From the NCBI GenBank assembly GCA_020152595.1, contig JAIGNY010002621.1, positions 1,000,001 through 1,064,000 of the forward strand: 64,000 nucleotides of DNA, written 5' to 3'. Source of the DNA: Chiridota heheva. Taxonomy: Eukaryota > Echinodermata > Holothuroidea > Apodida > Chiridotidae. This document shows, in pieces, positions 23,501-35,500 of this stretch. The position numbers were made by a program, and so were the translations under genes. Position 1 is the stretch's first letter. Every line of letters starts with the position of its first letter. The notes below the pieces were generated by a model. It ran no database searches. It saw only the letters and a list, made by a program, of their open reading frames with translations, and had not been told where the DNA came from.

Positions 23501-26500
23501 GTGGGGTGTGTTACACCCCCTAGAAAACAATGTTTCCAGAGCAATTTCAATTTTGACAATTTTGTTGGGCAAAAACATGGCCCAATTCTGAGGAAAAATT
23601 GTAAAACAAAATACTTTTGAAAATCTTCTGAATTATAACTTAGTTTTGTTGTTATCTTCATGGCTGTACAAGTAAAATCCTGAGTCCAACAATCTTGGGC
23701 CATTTTAAAGCATAAAAAACTAGAAATCTTCAAAGCTTCCAAGGCCTGCAGGGGTCCTTAAGCAGGTACATTCTGTTTTCGCATTGCCGCGTTTGGTACT
23801 TGAGTACTCTGCCCCAAGCAAAAATGTCTGGCGATGTAACTGGTTGTGGGGTGGGGGTCTGTTCTATATTATGTGATTGTAGAAACATATCGTTTATAGA
23901 TAAGTCAGGCAAGTGCAAATTTTCTTCGGGAAAGTTTGTGGTATACCAGTACCCCCCACCACTGCCACCCGCGCACTCAAAGTCTAGTTATGCCCCTGGC
24001 ACCAGGAATCAGTATTTAGGCACCCTAACAAGAAAATCAAGGAAAATTGGTCCAACGTTGACTGATGACTCCTTTGCTTCCCCCCTCACTTTAAGCCTCT
24101 TGTCCAGTGGCATAGCAAGGGGATTCTGGGCCCGGAGCAGCCATTCAAATGAGGCCTTTACTTGGTATCATCAGCCTCTGACTCCTCCAGGTGCGTTAGT
24201 AGACTGAGAGTGGGGGGTGTATGATAAACTGACAAACTTAAATTAATATATATCTCATTTAAAAAAATTGCCCTCTAGCTGAAAATTCTACAAAATTGCC
24301 CAAAATTGTTTAGATTTTCCAAAAAACTGTGACTGAGGCTTGGTAGAAGGGGTGGAAAAATTGCCTTCTAGCTAAAAATCCTACAAAATTGCCTAAAATT
24401 CTTTAGATTTTCCAATAAACTGTGACTAAGGCTTGGTAAAAGGGGTGGGGGGGGGGGAGTAAATGCCCCTGCAACTCATTTTGTTATGCCATATATGGAA
24501 ATGTTTGTTTCATAGGCTTGCGATTATCTCCTTAACGGTGCAAAATGCTCTGAAAAATTGCACAAATTTTGCACTTCAAATGTTATAACTAAAGAGTCTC
24601 TGAATATTTTGTTCCGTTTGAACTCATAATCCATCATTTGAGACCATTTTCATTTAATTATTGCAAAAACAAGTACAGTATGTTGTAAACTATAAAATGT
24701 GTTTTTTCTTGTTTTTCAAGTAGAGAGCAAGCAAAATCACAAGGTTATCACCGCTTTGACCTTTGTAACTTATGAATGAAAGTATTTGGAAGTCCATTTC
24801 ACACGGCCTGACAATTAACATATGTCTGTTTACCATATATATAAAATCCAACGTGATTGGTGCGAAAAAGGGCCCGTACTTTCTAACAAATCAAAAGCGA
24901 TGAGAAAATATTTCGCGTCTGCTTATGTATTCCTTTATTTGAATTTTGACGTAATCTTAGCATGCCCAAGCTGCGTGGACTGTACTATTGTGTGCAGAGG
25001 GTTTCCTGTTGTTTGTGTATTTTAAACATGCTGTGAAGATATGAATAAGCGTTTTCCAATGTTGTATTTTGGCTGATTTTCTTCCATTTTTAACAGTTTT
25101 CTTGTATATTTTGTTACAGTGAGATATATTTCTTATTATATGACTGTATTCATCAGAAATTAAAACGTTATTTCGCTGCAATATTATCGACAACAATCAG
25201 GACTGAAGAAGTGCAAGAGCGAGGAATAACAACAATGTTAGATTGCATGATTATGATAACAAAAATTAGAAACTATGCTATTGATTAAACTTTTTGTATG
25301 AACTGATATCTGTTAATTATATATATCTTTGAATTTACTTTTAGACTTTGTTCTAAAAACCAACCCGCCTAATAATGGTACAATCCAAGTTTATTTATAG
25401 TTTTCCAGAACACATCACAGCTAGTTCTGCAATTTTTTTCCCTTATGTGCGTTTTAAGGCAAAACATTCCCATATGCTTCACTAGAACCGCAACATAGCA
25501 TACATGTTTTTTTGGAAAGGGGTGTCACACCAATCAGTGGCGGTGGAACTGGGGGCTTTGGGGCACAGCCCTCAATGAAAACAAGTGTGAGTTAGAAGGG
25601 AGGGGGAGGGGCTTAAGCTTAGCTCCCAAAAGTGCATTCTAAAATGTATACAATTTAATATATTTTAGGGTATCATCACATCAAAACAAATTTTCTGCCA
25701 AGCAAATTAACTGCGTTTTCAGACATGATTGTAAACCTGAGGAATGCCAAAATTGCAGAGCTTTCAGGGGATTTCCCCTGGCCCCCCCACTATGGTTTTG
25801 CCCTTCGACTCACAAGCACCTCCACCTCTCCTCTCACCCCCCTCTCCATATTTTGAATGCTCTGCTTCCCTTGTTAGATAATTAGTTCAGGGGTCAAAGA
25901 AGTCCATGTTATATGACAAAAGAGATTTAATATCTTAAGGAGATATTCAAGTTTAAAGTTTTGGTGTCAGATACAACTGAAATTCAGACTTTATCTATTA
26001 AATCAGACTGTATTTTTAATACCTATTTTATATCTCATTTCTATTTTAACATCCATGAATACAGGCTAATTGGTCCAGGTTCCTCATGACATTAAACGAT
26101 CAATAACTCCAAGATTATACTGGAGAAATCTAAAACAATACCCCGGAAATTCACGTATCATTGAGACGTGAATATGCATACGCCATTGTTTCTGAGCACA
26201 TTTCGTGACGAACTATCTTTAGCGAGCATACAAACTGCGAACATATCTTTTGCAAGCATTTAGGATTGCGAACATATATTTACTGCACTTATTTGTATCC
26301 AAACATGTATATTTGGCACATTTATGATTGTGAACAAATATTTTCTGAGCATATTAGTTTTCCGAACATATATTCTGCGACCATATTGTTTGTGAACATT
26401 AGTCTTGCGAGCATATTAGTTTTCCGAACTTAAAATCTGCGACCACATTGTTTCCGAACATATGTTTTGCGAACATATTTAGTGGTCCTTTTGGCATTCC

Positions 26501-29500
26501 ATACTTCTGTAATACTGATCAACTGAGGCAACAGCAGCTAAATTGTTTTTCATTTTCCTATAAACCTTCATGACTTAATATGTAAATTTGTATGCAAATT
26601 TGTAATGTATGAATGAGCAAATCTAGCTATTGTGGATGTCCTATGTCCCGCATGGCCCCCATCCGTGTCCCATATGACATCCCTCCCTATGTCCATATGT
26701 AGTCACATCCTGTCACACTCTCTGACTGAGCATACTAAGTAAAACAGTCTTGTCAGTTCATATACTGTAGCAACTTTATGCAAATAAACACAATAATAAA
26801 GGCAGAGTTTAATAATCATGCCTGATACAGCCATTGGTGCACAAATATTTTAAAGCAGTTTTAAGGGTTTTTAAACTCAAGTGTTATGAGAGAAGACACT
26901 TGAGGATCTCTGAAGAAGTTTGGGAAATTATATCATCTTGCAGTTATCTTCGAAGGAAATATCAATTGTTTTTTAAGGATACTATTCTTCAACCTGTCTT
27001 AAGAGTTTCTGAAAAACTTTAACATTTAATAAGGAAATTCCAGCCTTCCATAAGGATATCTGAAGAAACTAAACTTTTTCTGAGGAACTCTGAAGAAACT
27101 TTAACATTTCTGAGGAAATCTCAGGCAAAACTGTGGATGGCTGGATGGACAAAATCACTATACCATAGGATCGCATTATGCTTTGTATGTTTACCAAAAA
27201 TGAGAAATAGTATGTTAGAAATTTCATTCCCAAAATTCGCCACTACTTTATTTGAAAATCGGCTTTTCAATTGAGCATGGCTCTCATATCAGTTATGAAG
27301 TCATGTTTATAATTTCAGCCGTGATTTTGTGAAATTTGCAATGCAAAAGACGACTGCATGGCTAAAGCTTGCCCCTCCACTACATGGGTTATCATCATTT
27401 GAAGAAGCTTATGTATAAATACCCTGCCAAAGGAGAATAGCTGTCTATTGTATGCATGTTTATCTGTATGTCTGATAATCAGAAGCTGTGGTTGAAAGTC
27501 AATACATTCCATTCTTATTGAACTTTGTATTTGTTTGATTCACTGTTTTTATCATGATTCAAACTAAAACAATTTCTGATGAAAGAGAGGTACCTGGTAT
27601 TCCAGCCCTCTTACAATGATTGCAACATACCTTTTGCAAAGTCTGCTGGGTCAAATCCCTTGAGGAATGCCTTTGGAGCTCCCCACTCAGTGCTGATCAT
27701 GACATTGTGGAATGGCTGGTACCAGAAGTCATAGCCAAATTTGGCCTTCTCACTGGAGCCTTTGACCTCCCAGTTACCCTTGACCTTAAAGGTTTTTCCA
27801 TCAAGCAAGATGAATCCACCTGTGAAGGATCAATCATTCAAATGTGAAATTTTTGACAATAACTTCATATACAAGTTTATTATCTCTAAGCAATATAGAA
27901 AAACAAGGATTAAAGAGGAAGGGCAAATGGAATTGAATGCTTTATCGAAATTTTAATCATATCCAATTATATGATATTGTTAGGAAAATGCCTTAAAGAT
28001 TTATCCTAAACAAGACCACAACAATTTGAGAAAAATAATCCATAAAGTGAAATGGCATTGCTGTAATTCCATTGCTATAATTCCCTTTACATTATAGCTA
28101 GATTGCAATATTATCATACTAGGGAGAAATGACAACGCCCTGTTTAAAACTAACACGTGGTATATGAGCACCTTCATTGAAGATGATACAAAATATAGCG
28201 AACACAGAATAAAGCATATTTATACAGTTGAAAAATATCTGATTGCCAAATTTACTCACAACTTGATCACAGCAGTTTCACATAATATCTAGCACTTCTC
28301 TAAAACTTCATTAGTAAAACATTTTGTGATGATTTGCTTTTCTTGGTGATATGCTTCCCGACACCCCTCTACATTAAAAACTTTGCATGACCAAAATTTG
28401 ACTAGTTTATATCACATGGTTGGGTTTGTTGGCATTTGAGTAGCATATCAACAGCAAAATCAAGTATTTTACGATTGAGGTTTAAATTCATTCAAAAATA
28501 ACTTATAATCACACTTTTATGTCACTGACGTAATATTTGGTTGGTTGCAGGACTGGTCCCCTCTTGATCCTGAAAAAAAGTTTATGTCACTGACATACAA
28601 TGGTTTCCTTTTTAAGAAGTAGAGTTCTATACTTTTCTGAAGCTGCCACTCGGCCTGTTAAGTGTACTGCCACCTAAAATACATAAGAGGTATATGGATG
28701 CAATATTAGCTGCATTATTTAAAAGATATTACAAACCATAAGAGTATCAAAGAAATTAATAAAAATCTGTAAAAAAATCATCTATTTTACAGCTTTTTGA
28801 AATCTCAGCCATCAATATGCAATTTGTGATGTATTTGTTTTTAATATCTTGTTTTCTTAATGACTATCATATTTCTTTGAAGTTCTTCCGAAAATTCTGA
28901 CCAAAATTAACCATGCCACTCTCAATCATATTCTACATTAGCTGTGGCTCTCCTTAAAATTCTGTTCCAGCCAATCCAAACCACAAACCTAAATATTGTG
29001 ACTAATATAACCAATTATCTCCCTAAAATAAACCTCTTGCTAAATGATTGGCATTTCATATGGCATGCTTGTAATGAAACACCTTGTTTAATTAAAAAAA
29101 CCAGTTAGGGTTATCAAAGAAAACAATGGTTCCATTATTGCCAGAACTAGTTACAACTGCTATGTACACTTTTATGAAGTGTATTTACTGTGTGCAATTA
29201 TCTTTGGACACGTGGGTGTAATTTGAGTAACTGGTGTCTGGAATATCATCAGCGAGTGGAACCTAAGCTTAATTGCTTGTGGTTTCAAAATAAGGAAAAA
29301 GATAGAAAAATGATAGGGAAACGTCTGGCCCGATCTGCTTAACTTTGACATCGGGTGTGAGTGTTATTTTTTTAAGGACAGGACCAGCTAATGTAACCAA
29401 AATGTAACTTTCCCATTATTTTGAAAAATAGAGATTTTGAGCTGTCCACCCAGTCACATGTCACAAATTTAGCATAAATTAAAATTGAGAAATTGATGCA

Positions 29501-32500
29501 GCTTTGTCAGCCATAACTCAAAATCAAAAAGTGCTATTGCTCAGGCAAGTAGAAAACACTTGAGGTTAATGTTCCATTATATTTCACAGCTGAGGGTGTG
29601 AAATTGTGTTGTTACAACATGCCTGTTTAATGGCAAATTGTGTATTTCATTATACTGCTGAGGGCATTCATTTTGTAAGAGAATTAACACACTTAACTTG
29701 ATTTAACAAGGGTTTAATTACTAAATTGCTACAAGTATACTTATTTTTTAGAATTATGATCAAAAGGTATGATGTGAAGAGAAGTGCTCTAAAAAACTCT
29801 TTAGTGCTTCTTAACTGATAGAAACACTCATTAAGGTAAAACATGAAAATGAAAGAGTAATTACAATAATATAATCCTAACTTAGCTACAGTGTACCCCA
29901 CTCCACCCATGCAAGTTTTAATTTTAAGTATACAATTAAAGGGAAAATCAATAAGTATCAATAAAATAGGATTTAAGCTTGCATTTAAACTGCTTAAGAG
30001 AAACTAAAGTTAAAATGCTTGAATGGATGAAGTTCCAAAGATTTATAAACGGTTCCTTAAACTTAACGATGCAGTATTACGAAGGCAAGGAAATAAGTGA
30101 AGGCTAGAGGAATGTTGTGTAAACAGGGATGAATTTTATTATTCAAAGTATAAAACTCATTGAAGTTATTAGTGCTGTCATGACATATCGATTATCGCAA
30201 TATCTCTTTCCCCACGACATAAAATATGCCTCTCGCGACATATCGCGATACCAAAAACTGATATTCAAACTAAGAAATTTTCGTGCAACTAAGCTAGGCT
30301 ATTTCGTACGTAACAATTCTAATGTTACGGTACTTAATCTAAAAGTCAATTTTAGGCCATTAAAAACGTGCAAAATAATCGTGAAACATTAAAACAACCA
30401 ACTAAAAATAGTAATCCGTCACCACACACTGGCACGCGCCAATGTAAGTTGGCAAAAAGAACAACAAATTGGTCTAGAATTGGTCTAGATGATTAATGGT
30501 CACGTTGGCTGAATTACCAAGCACGTGTGTGATGCGTGATGAACTAATAGTCATGCGATCATGTCGTCTGTTAGATCTGCAACTTTTGCTATACTCTTTT
30601 GGACTCTATTGCCAATTTCAACAACGCTACAGCTCTGTTATATTCATATGAAATATAAGTCCTTTGTGTACCCTGGTATGTCAGAAATATCAATCTTAAA
30701 GTTTCATACTTAGCTTTTCATATCTTTCAGTCTTTGAATGTTTATGAAATCATTTTCAATTTCATATTTAATTTCAAATATTGCTCAATCATAATGAAAC
30801 TAATTAAAATATATGATTAACCAATACTTCTTAAAATTTTATTTTACACCAATTCAATATAGTAACAATGTTTGTTTAATTTCTCTTTAATTTAATCCTA
30901 GCCTAAAAGATTTTTCCTCCAACAACTCACTATTAAAAATAAATTCATGATATATGGCTGTTTTTTTTTTTAATTATATCAATAACCAATTACACATTCT
31001 GGTGCTAGTGTAATGAATAATTTATCCCCTGATAAGTTCTAGTGCTGTCACAGCATGGCTCGATTATCGTAGAAAAAATATTGCGATATATCGTAGTATT
31101 GCAATACTTTTCAGGTAAACTGACTCAAGACACAAATTGTTAATATCACTAACAATATATCATTGGAGTTACAATTTACTCCAAGATATGATGAACGCAA
31201 GAAAAATTGATTTGATTTATGTCATATTTATTACACAGATAGCCCATGGTCCGTAGATGTGCCCTATTGTCTTTATACTAATAAGTGGCGGGGCTTAAAG
31301 TGAAAATTTGAAAAAAGTGATAAATGAACAATTGTATCTGTTTTGCGTCATATTGGACATTATGTGTACATGCTTATGTTATCAGCAAATGTTATTAATT
31401 TGCATGGTGAATGTGCTAAATGTGAATGTGCTAAATGATGTAAAGACCATACTGTATCTCATGAGCAATATATCATATTTATGCCATATCAGGTACACAG
31501 ATGGGCAATGGTTGGTACATATGTCCTAATGTTGTGGTAGTGATATCATGAATATTAAATAAGTAGGTGCGGCTTACTGACAAATTCTTGAAATAGAATA
31601 AATGATCAAGCATTTATGCATTGTATTTGCTATAATAATGTTGTTAATTATTGTGCAAATGCTAATGTTGTCAAACATATTTATTGATTGAAGTAGCTTA
31701 TAAATAAATATCATGGAACAAATATTTCAGGATATACTATAACATGAGTTAAAATTTTGCAAATCAATAGGCTTGTGAAAAAAACATCAGAACCACAAAA
31801 CCTTTTGGTTCTGACTGTTTGTTTACATCAGTAGACCTATACTTAATGAGTAAGGTTTTTCTGGTTAACTGTACGTTTGTTAATAGTTTCACTTTCAGTC
31901 ACCTTAATTAAGTTTATTTGTTTCTTTGATCAACCTGTACTTTTCTGTACCTGTACTTCCTGTACATTCCTAGTCCTTTAGTGTAACATTTTCCTGGTAA
32001 TTGGTTCCTCAACATTAATAAAGTAATTAGAATTGAATCTTTTAAATATACTGCTTCTCTCTTAAAGATTAGGCAGTGCCGGGGAATTAAGATTCAGACA
32101 GAGCAGTAGTATTCTAGTCTCTAAAACCCGTCACTTCATCTTTTGTAAATAGTTTTCCTGTGTGTACCCTCTAACCATCATATTCAGCAGCAAAGTTCTA
32201 GATACACCTATAGCTCTGTGTGTGACTGTTTTATTTTGGAAGCTACATGTTCACCCCACTTGCAGTTTACCGTTCTTGAGATACCGTGTTTACAAGCTTT
32301 TTTCAACAAATTTAGGTCCCGCCCACTACGCATATTAATGAAATTCAACATTTTCACATCATGAACATGTACACACCAGCTAAGATCTTAATTACTATAC
32401 CAAATATGAAACAAAACAGAACTTGGTTGTGAAAATAAAAACATTTCAAGATTTTTACATTAAGCCCTGCCTACTCATTAATATGCATGACATCACCATC

Positions 32501-35500
32501 TAAAACAATAGGGCATATCTATGGGCCATGGGCTATATGTGTTTTGAATATGACATGAATCCAGTTTACCTTTTTTTTCTTCAGCAAAATCATATTAAGC
32601 CCCGCCCACTACACATATTAATGAAATTTAATGTTTTTACATCATGAACATGTACTCACCAGCTAACATCATAATTATCCCAAATATGAATCAAAACAGA
32701 CATGCGGTTGTTAAAGTATAAACGTTTCAAGATTTTTACATTAAGCCCCGTCAACTTACACACACACATATTGCGTGCGTACCCACACACACATATGCAC
32801 ACACACATACATACACACACACACCATCATGACCGCATAGGTTCCTGATGCTATTGCATTGTAACCAATAAGGGAATAATCCATTCATAAAAATTTGCTT
32901 GAAAAGAGACAACAGTTTTGGTTAATTGCATTGCCTTTGACATTACCGAGATAAATGGTGAGTAGTGGGGTCATAGGTAAAAGTAACTTAAAATTGTTTA
33001 AGAGACAATGACCTTATGTTTCAGAGGAAAAACTACATGTTTGGAAAGATTTGATTTCATCATAATTGAATGACAGGAAGTAATTTTATAATAATCATTT
33101 TCCAAATATATTTGAAGATCCCATAGCCATTCAGTGCTTGTGTATTTTATGTTACACTTAAGCCTTTACTTAACCAATCGGACACTGTGAAGGAAATACA
33201 TGATGTGATGATCCCAGAAGAGAAGTGTAATAGAATTCCCTCATCCAAGAGGCCATACAGTATTAAAAACTAGTCCAGAAACTCATCAGCACAGAAACCA
33301 CAATTTATTTACCAATTATCACCCTACTTCAGTACTTTTTATTCTTTCTCTTTTAAAATCCATTTAGATACTAAGTAGAGAAAACTATCAGTGAACCAAA
33401 TGTTTGGCTTGGCCCAGAAAATAAGATCTCCATATCACAATAAACTGAAATTGCTGTGCAGCTACAGTATGTAAGGCCAGCAAATAGTGCACTCACAATC
33501 TATGTGGTTAATCAAACATTGATGTTAAGATAAGAGTCCAGGAGAGTGAGACAATCTCTCCACTTGTTCCCTTTGCAACTTGGGATTTTGGGGTGGAAAG
33601 TAATAAGCCAGCTAGATCATAATGTAAATTTTGCATCCCTTTGAAAAAGAGACTAAAATGTACATACATGTAAATGCATATGCTATTTAAGTTGCTTACA
33701 ATCACTTAAAATCACTAGCTTAAATGAAAAGACACTTTATTTCAAATCTGTTAAAGCATTAAAGCAAATACTGATCAAAGATAAGAGCTTTATCCACTGC
33801 ATTAGAAAACATCTGATTACATAATAGCATCTATTGGACCAAAGCTCATTTTCTTTAGTCTGCACAAGCCTACATGTTTGACTCTAACCTTATAGTTGAC
33901 ATACTGTACATAAAACTAAACAAATCCAGATTTCATGTGTACACACAATGTAATAGTTGACTAGTGGTGCATCAGTTTTAATATTGACTTGACAAGTTTT
34001 AAAGTCTGCAGATCAAATTTGATTGAATGATGGCACCTTTCATATAAAGCATAGCCTGTACAACAATCAGTTACTCACACTTTACTAGAAATTTGAAGCT
34101 AGTAAGTCTCGCCTGGGATATATTCCATGCAAAAGCTAAATATTTATTTTTGATAAAAGTGATCTGGTAAGAGATGTGAGTGAAAGAAATAGGGTTTTAA
34201 ACCCTGTGGGGAAATTTCCCTGCCCTGAATGACCACGATGTAAACATTTGTTTTATAAGCGGGTACTAAAGACTGAATTTGTGCCTCATTATACAAAAAT
34301 TAAAAGAAAGCTCAGAGCAATTTTAACAGATTTTGGTTAAGTCTCAAAAAATACCTTCAAGCATATAGACAAGCAAACCTTGTACAATATTTGTGAAGGG
34401 ATAACTTTAGTGTTTCATTAAATTAGTGTACTTACCATTAAGAATACTTAAATTAATGATCTGGATCTGGTTGACTTAAAACAATGTATAGCATAACTTA
34501 CTGACATACAATGTGTAGGCTACTGCATTTCAAGCTCGGCCATGATGAATTTTGTACAACAAAGCGACATGAAATTGATGTGATAAATTTGTGACACAAA
34601 AAAAATTAAGGACCAACTTACATTTTCCTTCTCCTGGATTGGCAGCATCACCCATGGCACTAATCATCACCTCCCCACTCCCTAGACAATGTGAGGTGTG
34701 AGGTTGAGTCAACCCTGTTTTTGTCACTTCTTCTGGTTCTACAACCTACATGTGGCGGCAATACAAAAAATGAATCAAATAGCATGTAAACATCAATATA
34801 GTCAATTTCTGTTCCTACTAAGACACGGACAGAATTTTCTGCAGCCAAATTTTGTGAATATTTTCCTGTATAAAACCCAATTAAGCCAATTGCAGCCTTT
34901 GAGCCTCACAAAATGATACTAGAACAACAAAGTACTGAAATGCTAATCTAGTAGTCAGTTAACTTTCAAGATGGCAAAGAAGCCTTGAAAATTGAAGGGG
35001 GTAACAGGGGTAAGAACCCTGATTTACACAATCACACATGAATAACAAACTGCCTTCTATGAGTGCAATATTTAACAAAACAAACATACAAATACATACC
35101 CTGTGTAGGATTGGAGCTCGGGAATTTGTTCCCGTGTCCACGATATATATACGAGATGAATACAAGCATGGCAGGACTAGCTTGTCTCTGCATTTTGTTG
35201 AGTCCCCATAGCAACTGCTACAGCTGTTCCAACCTGAATGATGCAGTTCATCATCCATATAGGGCATTGGTAATCGGTGAATAACCTGTGGTATGACAAA
35301 GCAAATGCTTCAAAATCAAGATATGTTCCCTACTGTAAGTCTCAGATATTTTGCATAACATACTCACTTAACATATGTCTTGCCCACCAGCACCTGCACC
35401 ATCTGTATAATCAGTCATCACTATACACTTAAGCCACTCATTTCCTCCCTCCCAAATATTCAAGTTTACTACTCATACTACTATTTGGGTGCTAAAAAAG

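Noticed and set aside
33508..33705. 65 codon minus-strand ORF as an extra SELENBP1 exon
   Set aside because: Exons c (34622) and d (27631) already join in phase to match the family without it, and its sequence has no family similarity.
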